A stretch of 64,000 nt of DNA from Rahnella laticis (GCF_015644585.1 NZ_JADOBI010000003.1:558001-622000); one strand, 5' to 3'; counted from the stretch's first letter, positions 1 through 9,318 are shown. The notes: a model not told the origin generated them from the letters alone. Numbers and translations are program-made.

Positions 1-1
1 A

Positions 2-394
2 CTGTATGAAGACATCGCGCGCTTCGGCCATATCGCCACGACCTATGCGTATCCGGTGAAAGTGAACGACCGCTACGTCATGGATCCGTCGCCGATCCCG
101 AAATTTGATAACCCGAAAATGCACATGATGCCGGCTTTGCAGCTGTTTGGTGCCGGGCGCGAAAAACGTATCTACGCCCTGCCGCCGTTCACCAAAGTGG
201 AAAGTCTGGACTTCGACGATCACCCGTTCACCGTGCAGCAATGGGAGGAACCCTGCGCCCTCTGCGGTTCACATCACAGCTATCTCGACGAAGTGGTGCT
301 CGACGATGTGGGCAACCGGATGTTCGTGTGCTCAGACACCGATTTTTGCGCTCAGCAAGTTGAGCAACAGGCTTCCAACGAGGTTAACCGCTGA
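2..394 (+). CDS. phnJ: PhnJ, carbon-phosphorus lyase catalytic subunit (3' part only)
   Basis: This is the C-terminal 130 residues of the radical-SAM enzyme that breaks the C-P bond of ribose 1-methylphosphonate 5-phosphate; the start lies before the window. The four cysteines of the family are all present with the spacing CX2CX21CX5C (CALC, then two Cys near FVCSDTDFC), which matches the iron-sulfur/catalytic cysteine pattern of E. coli PhnJ. The stop TGA overlaps the phnK ATG by one base, so the two are translationally coupled. It works in the PhnGHIJ core complex, to which PhnK binds. Confidence 0.97.
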   Translation: MYEDIARFGHIATTYAYPVKVNDRYVMDPSPIPKFDNPKMHMMPALQLFGAGREKRIYALPPFTKVESLDFDDHPFTVQQWEEPCALCGSHHSYLDEVVLDDVGNRMFVCSDTDFCAQQVEQQASNEVNR

Positions 395-1185
395 TGACCA
401 CTCCATTAAATCTCGCCGCCGCGCCGCTGTTGTCGGTGAACAATCTGACCCATTTGTATGCGCCGGGAAAAGGCTTCAGCGATGTGTCTTTCAATCTGTA
501 TCCGGGCGAAGTGCTGGGCATTGTCGGCGAATCCGGTTCCGGCAAAACCACGCTGTTGCAGTCAATTTCAGCCCGCCTCGCACCGCAGCAGGGCAACGTT
601 ATTTACAACAATGGCCAGACGCCCGCCCAGTCTTTGTATGACATGCCGGAAAGTGACCGCCGCCGCCTGCTGCGCACCGACTGGGGCGTGGTGCATCAGC
701 ATCCGATGGACGGCCTGCGCCGCCAGGTTTCTGCCGGTGGCAATATCGGCGAGCGCCTGATGGCGGTCGGTGAGCGTCATTACGGCAACATCCGCCAGAA
801 AGCCAGCCAGTGGCTGGAAGACGTGGAAATCCCGGTGTCGCGCATCGATGACCTGCCGACCACGTTTTCCGGCGGGATGCAGCAACGTCTGCAAATCGCC
901 CGCAATCTGGTGACGCATCCGCGTCTGGTGTTTATGGATGAACCCACCGGCGGCCTCGATGTGTCCGTGCAGGCGCGGTTACTGGATTTGCTGCGCACGC
1001 TGGTGGTGGAAATGCAGCTGGCGGTGGTGATTGTGACCCATGATCTGGGCGTCGCGCGTCTGCTGGCGCACCGTTTACTGGTGATGAAACAGGGTCAGGT
1101 GGTGGAAAGTGGTTTAACCGACCGCGTGCTCGACGACCCGCATCATCCGTATACGCAGCTGCTCGTGTCCTCCGTGTTGTCTTAA
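394..1185 (+). CDS. phnK: PhnK, ABC-type ATPase of the C-P lyase complex
   Basis: A 263-residue nucleotide-binding protein that docks on the PhnGHIJ core and is needed for phosphonate breakdown; despite its ABC fold it is not a transporter subunit. Walker A GESGSGKT is at residues 45-52, the signature FSGGMQQRLQIAR is in the middle, and Walker B FMDEPTGGLD follows. E. coli PhnK is about 252 residues, so this one has a slightly longer N terminus. The ATG overlaps the phnJ stop by one base. It is one cistron of the phnJKLMN transcript, which in E. coli is controlled by PhoB from a promoter upstream of this window. Confidence 0.97.
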   Translation: MTTPLNLAAAPLLSVNNLTHLYAPGKGFSDVSFNLYPGEVLGIVGESGSGKTTLLQSISARLAPQQGNVIYNNGQTPAQSLYDMPESDRRRLLRTDWGVVHQHPMDGLRRQVSAGGNIGERLMAVGERHYGNIRQKASQWLEDVEIPVSRIDDLPTTFSGGMQQRLQIARNLVTHPRLVFMDEPTGGLDVSVQARLLDLLRTLVVEMQLAVVIVTHDLGVARLLAHRLLVMKQGQVVESGLTDRVLDDPHHPYTQLLVSSVLS

Positions 1186-1215
1186 CCCTTATTCCAGAGA
1201 AAAAGAGTGACCAAA

Positions 1216-1923
1216 ATGACGACGAAGCTCAGGGTCGAAAATCTCAGTAAAACTTTTGTGTTACACAACCAGCACGGCGTGCGGTTGCCGGTGTTCAGCA
1301 ACGCCAGTCTGGAGGTTAAAGCCGGAGAATGCGTGGTGCTGCACGGCCATTCCGGCAGCGGAAAATCTACGTTACTGCGCTCGCTGTACGGTAATTACCT
1401 GCCGGACAGTGGCAAAATCTGGGTCGAACATCAGGGCCAGCAAATCGATATGGTCAGCGCCGAAGCGCGCGAAATCCTGTCCGTGCGCCGTCATACCGTC
1501 GGCTGGGTCAGCCAGTTTCTGCGCGTGATCCCGCGTATCAGCGCGCTGAATCTGGTGATGCAGCCGCTGCTGGAACTGGGCGTGGATAAAGCACAAAGCG
1601 AAGCCCGCGCCAGCGCATTGCTGCGCCATCTGAATGTGCCGGAACGTTTGTGGCATCTCGCGCCATCAACATTTTCGGGCGGCGAACAGCAGCGCGTGAA
1701 TATCGCACGCGGCTTCGTGGTCGATTATCCGGTGCTGCTACTTGATGAACCGACCGCCTCGCTGGACGCCACTAACCGCGCCGCCGTCGTCACGCTGATT
1801 GAGCAGGCGAAAGCCCGCGGAGCCGCCGTGGTCGGGATTTTCCATGACGAAGATGTCCGCGAACGTGTCGCCGATCGCCTGTATGAAATGAGCCCAGAAA
1901 CTGCCCCGGAGATGTCCGCATGA
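1216..1923 (+). CDS. phnL: PhnL, ABC-type ATPase for phosphonate ribosylation
   Basis: Second ABC-type ATPase of the operon; with PhnI, PhnG and PhnH it supports formation of ribose 1-methylphosphonate 5-triphosphate from ATP and methylphosphonate. Walker A GHSGSGKS lies at residues 44-51, the signature [13 protein letters not shown] and Walker [12 protein letters not shown] follow. I chose the ATG at 1216 (235 residues) because it leaves an N terminus like that of E. coli PhnL; an in-frame GTG at 1207 with an equally good AGAG upstream is possible. The stop overlaps the phnM start in an ATGA junction. Confidence 0.95.
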   Translation: MTTKLRVENLSKTFVLHNQHGVRLPVFSNASLEVKAGECVVLHGHSGSGKSTLLRSLYGNYLPDSGKIWVEHQGQQIDMVSAEAREILSVRRHTVGWVSQFLRVIPRISALNLVMQPLLELGVDKAQSEARASALLRHLNVPERLWHLAPSTFSGGEQQRVNIARGFVVDYPVLLLDEPTASLDATNRAAVVTLIEQAKARGAAVVGIFHDEDVRERVADRLYEMSPETAPEMSA

Positions 1924-3056
1924 TCATCAACAACGTCAAACTGGTTCTCGACGATCAGGTCGCCGATGGCTCGCTGGAAATGCACAACGGCGTGATCACG
2001 GCTTTTGCCGACACGCGCAGTCAGTTGCCGCAGGCGCTGGACGCTCAGGGCGGCTGGCTGCTGCCGGGATTGATCGAGCTGCACACTGATAACCTCGACA
2101 AGTTTTTCACGCCGCGCCCGAAAGTGGACTGGCCGGCACATTCCGCCATGAGCAGCCACGATGCGCTGATGGTGGCAAGCGGGATCACCACGGTGCTCGA
2201 CGCCGTGGCCGTGGGCGATGTGCGCGACGGCGGGCATCGTCTGGAGAATTTGCAAAAGATGATCGACGCCATCGTCAACAGCCAGAACGCCGGGCTGAAC
2301 CGCGCTGAACACCGTCTGCATCTGCGCTGCGAACTGCCGCACGACACCACGTTGCCGCTGTTTGAAAAGCTGATGGATACGTCAGCTCTCTCGCTGGTTT
2401 CCCTGATGGATCACTCGCCGGGCCAGCGCCAGTTCGCCACGCCGCAGAAATACCGCGAGTATTATCAGGGCAAATATCACATGAACGATGAGCAGATGGA
2501 CGCGTATCAGGAAGAGCAAATCGCCCTGTCGCGCCGCTGGGCACAGCCTAACCGCGAAGCGATTGCCGCCCATTGCCGCGCCAGGAATATTTCGCTGGCC
2601 AGCCACGATGACGCCACGGCGGCACACGTTGAGGAATCTCTGGCGCTCGGCAGCGTTATTGCAGAATTCCCGACCACCGAAGAAGCGGCACGCGCCTCGC
2701 ACGCCAGCGGGCTGGCGGTGCTGATGGGCGCGCCGAATATCGTGCGCGGCGGCTCGCATTCGGGCAACGTCGCGGCGCATAAACTGGCGTCACTGGGCCT
2801 GCTGGATATTTTGTCCTCCGACTATTATCCCGCCAGCCTGATGGACGCCGTTTTCCGCATCGCCAATGATGAAACCAATGCCTTCAGTTTGCCGCAGGCC
2901 GTGAAGCTGGTGACGCGAAATCCGGCCAATGCGCTGGGCTTGCAGGATCGCGGTGAAATTGCCGAAGGCAAACGCGCCGATCTGGTTCTGGCACGTGCGC
3001 ATGGCGATCATCACTATGTGCAAAACGTCTGGCGTCAGGGCATTCAGGTGTTCTAA
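1920..3056 (+). CDS. phnM: PhnM, ribose 1-methylphosphonate 5-triphosphate diphosphatase
   Basis: A 378-residue amidohydrolase-superfamily enzyme, the same length as the E. coli protein. It removes pyrophosphate from alpha-D-ribose 1-methylphosphonate 5-triphosphate, giving the PhnJ substrate. The metal-binding HxD motif (HTD) is at residues 55-57, and further conserved His and Asp residues follow (ASHDD, GGSHSGN, LSSDYYP). It overlaps phnL by four bases. The next gene, phnN, starts 11 bases after its stop. Confidence 0.97.
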   Translation: MIINNVKLVLDDQVADGSLEMHNGVITAFADTRSQLPQALDAQGGWLLPGLIELHTDNLDKFFTPRPKVDWPAHSAMSSHDALMVASGITTVLDAVAVGDVRDGGHRLENLQKMIDAIVNSQNAGLNRAEHRLHLRCELPHDTTLPLFEKLMDTSALSLVSLMDHSPGQRQFATPQKYREYYQGKYHMNDEQMDAYQEEQIALSRRWAQPNREAIAAHCRARNISLASHDDATAAHVEESLALGSVIAEFPTTEEAARASHASGLAVLMGAPNIVRGGSHSGNVAAHKLASLGLLDILSSDYYPASLMDAVFRIANDETNAFSLPQAVKLVTRNPANALGLQDRGEIAEGKRADLVLARAHGDHHYVQNVWRQGIQVF

Positions 3057-3067
3057 ACGGAGAAAAA

Positions 3068-3643
3068 ATGAGTCGTTTACTTTATCTGATGGGTGCTTCA
3101 GGTTCGGGAAAGGACAGTCTTCTGGACGCGCTGCGCCAGCATTTACCGGCGGATGTTGCCGTGGCACATCGCTACATTACGCGTCCCGCTGACGCCGGTT
3201 CTGAGAATCATATAGCGCTGAGCGATGCCGAATTTATTCAGCGTCGTCAGCACGGATTATTTGCGCTGGAATGGCACGCGCATCAGTGCCGTTACGGCGT
3301 GGGAATCGAAATCGACACCTGGATGCAGCTCGGTTGCCACGTGGTGGTCAACGGTTCGCGGGCGCATCTGGAGAAAGCGCAACAGCGTTACGGCCAGCGG
3401 CTGGTGCCGGTGTGTTTGCAGGTTTCAGACGAGGTGCTGGCTGCGCGTTTATTGCGGCGCGGACGCGAAGACGCCGGGCAAATTGCCTGCCGTCTGGCGC
3501 GTGCCCGTGAGTATGACAGCGCGTTGCCCGCCAGCTGCCACCGGCTGAATAACGACGGTGCGTTACAGGACACGTTACGGCATTTGCTGGCTATTCTTTC
3601 GCTGCCGGTCAGCGCCCCTTTTTATTCCGTCACTTCAACATGA
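3068..3643 (+). CDS. phnN: PhnN, ribose 1,5-bisphosphokinase
   Basis: A 191-residue P-loop kinase that converts ribose 1,5-bisphosphate, the product of phosphonate degradation, to PRPP so that the ribose is recycled. The Walker A sequence GASGSGKD is at residues 9-16 and the overall fold is guanylate-kinase-like. A good AAACGGAGAA ribosome-binding site precedes the ATG. Its stop overlaps the next gene by four bases (ATGA), so the acyltransferase that follows belongs to the same operon. Confidence 0.95.
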   Translation: MSRLLYLMGASGSGKDSLLDALRQHLPADVAVAHRYITRPADAGSENHIALSDAEFIQRRQHGLFALEWHAHQCRYGVGIEIDTWMQLGCHVVVNGSRAHLEKAQQRYGQRLVPVCLQVSDEVLAARLLRRGREDAGQIACRLARAREYDSALPASCHRLNNDGALQDTLRHLLAILSLPVSAPFYSVTST

Positions 3644-4290
3644 GCGAGATTATGACAGACATCATTTCCCCGTTTTCTCTGGCTGACGAACAGGATTATT
3701 CACGTCCGAAAATCGGCCAGCAGGTCGAACTGAACCGTTCGCAGCTCGGGCAATACGTGCATATTGCCGATAACGCGATCATCGAAGAAACACAGATCGG
3801 CGATTATTCGTATACGGCGGGCAACAATCAGATCTTATACGCGACTATCGGCAAGTTTGTGTCAATTGCCACCTATGTGCGGATCAATCCGGGGAATCAC
3901 CCGACATATCAGCGCGTTGCGCAGCATCATTTCACCTACCGTAGCTCGGTTTACGGGTTGGGTGAGGACGATCAGGATTTCTTCGACTGGCGCCGTGAAC
4001 ATCACGTCACCGTCGGCAACGACGTGTGGATCGGCCACAACGCCGTGATCATGCCGGGCGTCAGCGTCGGGAACGGCGCGGTGATCGGGACGTCCGCCGT
4101 GGTGACGAAAGACGTTGAGCCGTATTCCATCGTGGCGGGCGTGGCCGCGAAAAAGATCGGCATGCGTTTTGAAGATTCAATGATCGAAAAGATCGAGAAC
4201 AGTCAGTGGTGGAACTGGGATCACGACACGCTGAAAGAAAGAATGCCGGATTTTCGAAATCTGGATGTGTTCGCGGAGAAATATCTGTAA
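3640..4290 (+). CDS. Hexapeptide-repeat acyltransferase of the phosphonate operon
   Basis: A 216-residue protein with left-handed beta-helix hexapeptide repeats (for example IGDYSYTAG, VGNDVWIGHNAVIMPGVSVGNGAVIG) typical of the LbH/xenobiotic acetyltransferase group. Members of this family are often encoded inside phn operons (the DapH/DapD/GlmU-related phosphonate transferase family) but their substrate is not established; acylation of an aminophosphonate is plausible by analogy with PhnO, which is an unrelated GNAT protein and is absent here. A second in-frame ATG at 3652 is possible. phnP does not follow; a short hairpin and a convergent gene do. Confidence 0.85.
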   Translation: MSEIMTDIISPFSLADEQDYSRPKIGQQVELNRSQLGQYVHIADNAIIEETQIGDYSYTAGNNQILYATIGKFVSIATYVRINPGNHPTYQRVAQHHFTYRSSVYGLGEDDQDFFDWRREHHVTVGNDVWIGHNAVIMPGVSVGNGAVIGTSAVVTKDVEPYSIVAGVAAKKIGMRFEDSMIEKIENSQWWNWDHDTLKERMPDFRNLDVFAEKYL

Positions 4291-4307
4291 GGATCGGGAC
4301 GATCCTT
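4289..4307 (+). terminator. Hairpin at the end of the phn operon
   Basis: Perfect 8-base inverted repeat AAGGATCG / CGATCCTT with a 3-base loop, beginning at the stop codon of the acyltransferase gene. No T-run follows directly (a T6 run lies about 18 bases on), so it is a weak terminator candidate or a 3'-end-protecting hairpin. Confidence 0.4.
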
Positions 4308-4374
4308 GCGGGGCAAAATTCGCGTTTTTTGCTGATACCTTATCATAAGGATCCCGCTCAGCAGAGAACGCGGA

Positions 4375-5016
4375 TTAAAGTTCTTCAATGCTGGCGGCGA
4401 TTTGATCGGATTCCAGCACGGTGACGCCGCCCAGTCCTGCGTTAAACGCCTGTTCCTGCAAGGCTTTGGCGACAACGTCCGAATCGATGGCTTTCCATTT
4501 TCCCGGCAACAGTTTAAACAGCGGCGCACTGAGTTGTTCAAGCAGGCGCGGCGGATGGCGTTTCCCGACCAGCAGCGAAGGCCTGACCAGCGTCAGCAAA
4601 GTCCAGCCCTGGTGCATCAGCGCCTGTTCCATTTCCCCTTTCGTCCGGTTATAGAGAAATCGTGAGTGCGCATCCGCACCGTTGGCACTGACCGCCAGGC
4701 AATGGCGCGCACCGAGTTCCTTCGCGGCTTTGGCGCAATCCACCACCAGATCGTAATCCACGGCGCGAAACGCTTGCGCGCTGCCCGCCTGTTTACGCGT
4801 GGTGCCGAGGCAGCAAAACAGCAGGTCAATCGGTTCATCCAGCGCAACCACCAGCGACGTGAGATTTGCCCCGAGCGGGTTGATCAGTTTATTACCCGGC
4901 GGCAGCGGGCGGCGGCTCGGCGCAACAATCCGGCTGACGCGCGGATCCAGTTGCAACAGACGCAAAAGCTCGCGCCCGATCAGACCACTTCCGCCCAGCA
5001 GAAGAACTTTTGCCAT
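4375..5016 (-). CDS. yraR: YraR-like NAD(P)-binding protein
   Basis: A 213-residue short Rossmann-fold protein of the atypical SDR/epimerase type. The dinucleotide-binding motif GGSGLIG is close to the N terminus, followed by LFCCLGTTRKQAGS and YNRTKGEME, as in E. coli YraR (211 residues). Its biochemical function is unknown. The ATG at 5016 was chosen over an upstream in-frame start at 5073 because AAGGAAG sits just before it. In E. coli yraR also lies beside yhbP, so local order is conserved. Confidence 0.88.
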   Translation of the reverse strand: MAKVLLLGGSGLIGRELLRLLQLDPRVSRIVAPSRRPLPPGNKLINPLGANLTSLVVALDEPIDLLFCCLGTTRKQAGSAQAFRAVDYDLVVDCAKAAKELGARHCLAVSANGADAHSRFLYNRTKGEMEQALMHQGWTLLTLVRPSLLVGKRHPPRLLEQLSAPLFKLLPGKWKAIDSDVVAKALQEQAFNAGLGGVTVLESDQIAASIEEL

Positions 5017-5115
5017 ATCACTTCCTTTTAAAAAACGGCGTTTACACGGAATTTCAGAAACAGATAAGTTCAAGTGTTACCCGATTGTAAATTCCCCGCT
5101 ATAAGACAGTTCCTG

Positions 5116-5568
5116 TTACTCAGGCTTATCAGAAAGCGTGCGATCCCACAGCAGCTTTTTGCCAAATCCCAGGGCGTTATCCGTCATCTTGATGCTGTTA
5201 AGTTTCAGCGCCCAGACCGGCGCTTTCATGGCGATCGCCACCGGGAAATGTTTGCAGTACAGACGGCGCGCGTGGCTCTCTTCTTCACCGGAAAGGATCG
5301 TCGCCTCACCGCGATACTGAATGCCTTTGATCAGCGCGATGGTTTTCGGATGCGGCGCGATCGTGCCCACCACCTGCGGCGATTTTGCCATCAGCGTGCC
5401 GTGCAGCGTTTTCAGTTCGGTCATGAAGTATAAAGACAGGTTTTCCGCATCGGTGACGTAAAAGCAGTTAGCGCTCCACATCTCGCCGTCGGCGGCGGCA
5501 CACAGCGCCAGCACATGATTTTTGTTCAGGAATTTGAGAATGTGTTTCAGGTCGTCGGGGTTATTCAT
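5116..5568 (-). CDS. yhbP: YhbP, UPF0306 pyridoxamine-oxidase-like protein
   Basis: A 150-residue protein of the UPF0306 family with a split-barrel FMN-binding (PNPOx-like) fold; no reaction is established. The family core is clear: a GEMWSANCFY segment near the N terminus, KTIALIKGIQYRGEA in the middle, and ALGFGKKLLW near the C terminus, all matching E. coli YhbP (147 residues). It is divergent from yhbQ. Confidence 0.9.
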   Translation of the reverse strand: MNNPDDLKHILKFLNKNHVLALCAAADGEMWSANCFYVTDAENLSLYFMTELKTLHGTLMAKSPQVVGTIAPHPKTIALIKGIQYRGEATILSGEEESHARRLYCKHFPVAIAMKAPVWALKLNSIKMTDNALGFGKKLLWDRTLSDKPE

Positions 5569-5681
5569 CGGAGGATCCTTGTCGTCTTTGCCGCAGTGTA
5601 CCGTGACACACCGATGTTTTACGTCATTCTGCTGTGCGGTTCAGGTAAACTTACGCAAACTTTTCCAAATACGATGCGTCT

Positions 5682-6011
5682 ATGTCCACTTCTCCCGGCT
5701 GGTTTTTATACATGTTGAGAACGCCCACCGGCATGCTTTATACCGGCATCACGACCGACGTAACGCGGCGTCTCGGCCAGCATCAGGCAGGCAAAGGGGC
5801 GAAAGCATTACGCGGAAAAGGCGAGCTGGAGCTGGTGTTCCACTGCGTGGCGGGGGATCGTTCTCTGGCCTCTAAGCTGGAAATCCGGGTGAAAAAGCTG
5901 AGCAAGGCGCAGAAGGAATTGCTGGTGAAAGCCGCGCCCGTATGCCTGCATCGTTATTTTGGATTGCCGGATAGCGGGAGTCTGGAAAACGAGGCGCGGG
6001 AAGAAAACTAG
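5682..6011 (+). CDS. yhbQ: YhbQ, GIY-YIG domain protein
   Basis: A 109-residue single-domain GIY-YIG protein related to the nuclease domain of UvrC. The two motif halves read FLYMLRTP...MLYTGITTD, and the family segment [17 protein letters not shown] follows. E. coli YhbQ is about 100 residues and has been linked to DNA damage responses, but its substrate is not settled. The C-terminal 15 residues go beyond the usual family end. Confidence 0.92.
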   Translation: MSTSPGWFLYMLRTPTGMLYTGITTDVTRRLGQHQAGKGAKALRGKGELELVFHCVAGDRSLASKLEIRVKKLSKAQKELLVKAAPVCLHRYFGLPDSGSLENEAREEN

Positions 6012-6038
6012 CGGGCCTGAAGTCAGACCCGTTAAATA

Positions 6039-6542
6039 TCAGAACCGGTCAAACGGCGGGGAGAATTCTACCTGACCGCTGGCGTCGTTGAGCGCATCAT
6101 CGGACAAGGTGAAGAGCTGGAATGCCGCTTCGGTGTCCGGCCAGCGGCACTGCAAATCATGTACTGCCGCCGGTTTAAAACCAAAACGCCCGTAATACGC
6201 CGGGTCACCAAGCACCACGACGGCGGCGTAACCAAATTCATTCAGGGAATCGAGCCCTTCGTACACCAGCTTTTCGCCCAATCCCTGACGACGCAAAGAC
6301 TCGTCAACCGCCAGCGGTGCCAGCGCGACCCAGTTGCGATCTTCGCCCTGAATATCAACCGGGCTGAAGGCGACATAACCGACCACACCGCCTTCGTCGT
6401 CGGTGGCGACAACACCCAGCGTCAGCAGGCCGTCTTCGCGCAGTTGCTGCACCAGATCGGCTTCGGCGCCGCCGGGGAAGGCACGGCGCAACAGCCGGTC
6501 AATGCCCGCGGCATCTACCGGAATTTCAGTGCGAATTAGCAT
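6039..6542 (-). CDS. yhbS: YhbS, GNAT-family N-acetyltransferase
   Basis: A 167-residue GNAT acetyltransferase, equal in length to E. coli YhbS. The acetyl-CoA-binding motif A is visible as RRQGLGEKLVYEGL, followed by VVVLGDPAYYGRFGF typical of this subgroup. The acceptor is unknown. Its start overlaps the end of ubiT (yhbT) by seven bases, so the two are cotranscribed leftward, as in E. coli. Confidence 0.92.
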   Translation of the reverse strand: MLIRTEIPVDAAGIDRLLRRAFPGGAEADLVQQLREDGLLTLGVVATDDEGGVVGYVAFSPVDIQGEDRNWVALAPLAVDESLRRQGLGEKLVYEGLDSLNEFGYAAVVVLGDPAYYGRFGFKPAAVHDLQCRWPDTEAAFQLFTLSDDALNDASGQVEFSPPFDRF

Positions 6543-7057
6543 GGCTCAGCTACCGGAGCTTTCGGCTCACGGTCCTCTTGCAGTCCCGCTTCGACGAAAT
6601 CGGCCAGGCGCAGCAGGCCATTTTTCAGCAGCAGCGGCATAGTATCGAGATCGATAGAATCCATCAGATTCTTCACGTACAGACCGAGTTCCGTGTCACC
6701 TTCAATGCGCAGACGACGCTGGAAGAACAGCGTATCCGGATCTTCTTTCCGCGCAGCAATCAAAATCAGGTCGTTGGCGTTGCCGCTAAAGCTGACATCC
6801 GCGTCGCCTTTTTCTGCAACGATCAACTTGCCTTCATCCACTGACATCAGCCAGCTCAGGCTGAGATCGCTGACATCAATTTTCAGCCAGCGGCCTTCGA
6901 GGAAATCCAGTTCGCCATCGGCCAGCGCCTGACGAAGCTGCCCGCTCAGTACCTGTTGCAAGACCTGACGCTGTAGCGCAAAAGGCGTGAATTTCAAAGG
7001 CACACTCAACAGGGATGGTCCCTGACGAACCAAACGTGCACGTAGTTTTTGCAACAC
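6536..7057 (-). CDS. ubiT: UbiT (YhbT), SCP2-domain lipid carrier for O2-independent ubiquinone synthesis
   Basis: A 173-residue protein with a sterol carrier protein 2 domain; in E. coli UbiT binds ubiquinone intermediates and is required with UbiU and UbiV for anaerobic ubiquinone synthesis. The family-specific block PDTLFFQRRL followed by EGDTELGLYVKNLMD is present. The start is a GTG at 7057, supported by AGGAG eight bases upstream and by the E. coli N terminus; a TTG at 7090 would also be in frame. It is divergent from ubiU. Confidence 0.92.
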   Translation of the reverse strand: MLQKLRARLVRQGPSLLSVPLKFTPFALQRQVLQQVLSGQLRQALADGELDFLEGRWLKIDVSDLSLSWLMSVDEGKLIVAEKGDADVSFSGNANDLILIAARKEDPDTLFFQRRLRIEGDTELGLYVKNLMDSIDLDTMPLLLKNGLLRLADFVEAGLQEDREPKAPVAEPC

Positions 7058-7371
7058 TGGCACTACTCCTTTCGGTAACTTTTTCGGCAATTTTGTGGCA
7101 ACTATTTGTACTATTTTGCCACATCGCCCGTAACGTTCAGCGGTCTACATCAATAAATACTGCAACAGAAAAACCTCCCGTACAACCTCCCCGACGGTTG
7201 CAGCCCCTTCAACACCCCAGAAACTGCCTCAAATCAAAATATTGCATCTATAGCTTCTCTAAAATAGTTCGCCAATCAAAGCCCTGACTGATGAATGAAT
7301 AACGTCGGCAACTGGCTTTTCATCACCCACAACCCTTTCGCCACGGCGTGCGGTTGCAGTAAGGAACGAGA
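7058..7371. other. ubiT-ubiU divergent intergenic region
   Basis: 314 bases between divergently transcribed ubiT and ubiU. It must hold both promoters. I searched for an FNR-type inverted repeat (TTGAT/ATCAA) and saw no convincing match, and no RNA gene. Confidence 0.5.
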
Positions 7372-8367
7372 ATGGAGCTACTTTGCCCGGCAGGGAATTT
7401 ACCTGCGCTAAAAGCGGCCATCGATAACGGTGCTGATGCGGTATATATCGGCCTGAAAGATGACACCAATGCACGCCACTTTGCAGGCCTGAACTTCACG
7501 GAGAAAAAATTGCAGGAGGCGGCAAATTACGTTCACCGCCACCGCCGTAAGTTGCATATCGCCATCAATACGTTTGCGCACCCTGACGGCTATCAGCGCT
7601 GGGAACGCGCCGTGGATATGGCCGCACAGCTCGGCGCCGATGCGCTGATCCTCGCCGATATCGCCATGCTGGATTACGCCGCGACGAAATATCCTCACGT
7701 CGAACGCCACGTCTCCGTTCAGGCTTCCGCCACCAACGACGAAGCGATCCGTTTCTACAAAAACAATTTTGACGTCGCCCGCGTGGTGCTCCCTCGCGTG
7801 CTTTCGATGCATCAGGTGCGTCAGTTGTCGCGCACCACCGTCGTGCCGCTGGAAGTATTCGCGTTCGGCAGCCTGTGCATCATGGCCGAAGGCCGCTGTT
7901 ACCTTTCTTCCTATCTCACCGGCGAATCGCCTAATACCGTGGGTGCCTGTTCTCCGGCGCGTTTTGTGCGCTGGCAACAAACCGCACAGGGCATGGAATC
8001 ACGTCTGAATGACGTGCTGATTGACCGCTATGACGAAGGCGAAAACGCCGGCTATCCGACGCTGTGCAAAGGCCGGTATCTGGTGGATGGCGCGAAATAC
8101 CACGCGCTGGAAGAGCCGACCAGCCTGAATACGCTGGAATTACTGCCGGAGCTGTTCGCCGCCAATATTGCCTCGGTGAAAATCGAAGGGCGCCAGCGCA
8201 GCCCGGCGTATGTCAGCCAGGTGGCGCGCGTGTGGCGCATGGCCATCGACCGCTGCATGGCCGATCCGCAAAACTACAAAACCGACGAAGCCTGGATGAA
8301 TGCGCTGGGCGCGATGTCTGAGGGTACGCAAACGACGCTCGGTGCCTATCACCGTAAATGGCAGTAA
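7372..8367 (+). CDS. ubiU: UbiU (YhbU), U32-family 4Fe-4S prephenate-independent hydroxylase subunit
   Basis: A 331-residue peptidase-U32-family protein, same length as E. coli UbiU. With UbiV it forms a heterodimer that hydroxylates ubiquinone precursors without oxygen, using prephenate as oxygen donor. The four cysteines that bind the 4Fe-4S cluster are at residues 169, 176, 193 and 232, the same numbers as in E. coli. Its 3' end lies 14 bases before the ubiV start. Confidence 0.95.
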   Translation: MELLCPAGNLPALKAAIDNGADAVYIGLKDDTNARHFAGLNFTEKKLQEAANYVHRHRRKLHIAINTFAHPDGYQRWERAVDMAAQLGADALILADIAMLDYAATKYPHVERHVSVQASATNDEAIRFYKNNFDVARVVLPRVLSMHQVRQLSRTTVVPLEVFAFGSLCIMAEGRCYLSSYLTGESPNTVGACSPARFVRWQQTAQGMESRLNDVLIDRYDEGENAGYPTLCKGRYLVDGAKYHALEEPTSLNTLELLPELFAANIASVKIEGRQRSPAYVSQVARVWRMAIDRCMADPQNYKTDEAWMNALGAMSEGTQTTLGAYHRKWQ

Positions 8368-8381
8368 TTAAAGAGATCATC

Positions 8382-9260
8382 ATGAAATATTCATTAGGAG
8401 CCATCCTTTATTACTGGCCGAAAGCGCAGGTTGAAGACTTTTATCAGGCGGCGGCAAACAGCAGCGCCGACATCATTTATCTCGGCGAGAATGTGTGTAC
8501 CAAACGTCGCGAAATGAAGGTCAATGACTGGATGGATGTCGCCCGTGAACTGGCGTCAGTCGGAAAGCAGGTGGTGATTTCCACGCTGGCGTTGTTGCAG
8601 GCACCGTCCGAGCTGAATGAACTGAAACGCTATGTGGAGAACGGTGAGTTCCTGCTGGAAGCCAACGATTTTGGCGCGGTCAATATGGCGGCAGACCGGA
8701 AGCTCCCGTTTGTCGTCGGCCACGCGCTGAACTGCTACAACGCCGTTACGCTGAAACTGCTGCAAAAACAAGGCATGGTGCGCTGGTGTATGCCGGTTGA
8801 GCTTTCCCGCGACTGGCTGGTGAACCTGCTGAATCAGTGTCAGGAACTGGGCATCCGGGATAAGTTCGAAGTGGAAGTGTTGTCTTACGGGCACCTGCCG
8901 CTGGCCTATTCCGCGCGCTGTTTCACGGCACGTTCGGAAAACCGTGCGAAAGATGAATGCGAAACCTGCTGCATCAATTATCCGCAGGGCCGGAAAATGC
9001 TGTCGCAGGAAAATCAGCAGGTGTTTATCCTCAATGGCATCCAGACGCAAAGTGGCTATTGCTACAATCTGGGCAATGAACTGACGTCGATGCAGGGGCT
9101 GGTCGATATCGTGCGGCTGTCACCGGAAACGCACGAGACGCTTTCCACTCTCGAGGAATTCCGCGCCAACGAACGGGGTTTGCATCCGCTAATGCTGACA
9201 GACAGAGCCGACTGTAACGGCTACTGGCAGCGTATTGCCGGGCTGGAACTGCGTCGCTGA
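8382..9260 (+). CDS. ubiV: UbiV (YhbV), partner 4Fe-4S hydroxylase subunit
   Basis: A 292-residue U32-family protein that pairs with UbiU. Cluster ligands Cys39, Cys180, Cys193 and Cys197 are present (LGENVC, ARC, DECETCC). The ATG at 8382 was preferred to one at 8358 because it gives the MKYSLG start and the 292-residue length of E. coli UbiV. A 15-base perfect hairpin terminator follows. Confidence 0.95.
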   Translation: MKYSLGAILYYWPKAQVEDFYQAAANSSADIIYLGENVCTKRREMKVNDWMDVARELASVGKQVVISTLALLQAPSELNELKRYVENGEFLLEANDFGAVNMAADRKLPFVVGHALNCYNAVTLKLLQKQGMVRWCMPVELSRDWLVNLLNQCQELGIRDKFEVEVLSYGHLPLAYSARCFTARSENRAKDECETCCINYPQGRKMLSQENQQVFILNGIQTQSGYCYNLGNELTSMQGLVDIVRLSPETHETLSTLEEFRANERGLHPLMLTDRADCNGYWQRIAGLELRR

Positions 9261-9279
9261 GAGTTAAAATGACGCCATG

Positions 9280-9315
9280 AAAAAGGGATATTACTTTGCG
9301 GTAATATCCCTTTTT
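9280..9315. terminator. Bidirectional terminator between ubiV and the ABC permease
   Basis: A perfect 15-base inverted repeat (arms 9280-9294 and 9301-9315) with A5 on one side and T5 on the other. It serves convergent ubiV (+) and the permease operon (-). Confidence 0.9.
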
Positions 9316-9318
9316 GGA

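Noticed and set aside
7058-7371. Possible FNR site between ubiT and ubiU
   Set aside because: Anaerobic control of ubiUV is known, so I looked for TTGAT-N4-ATCAA; no pair of half-sites with correct spacing is present.
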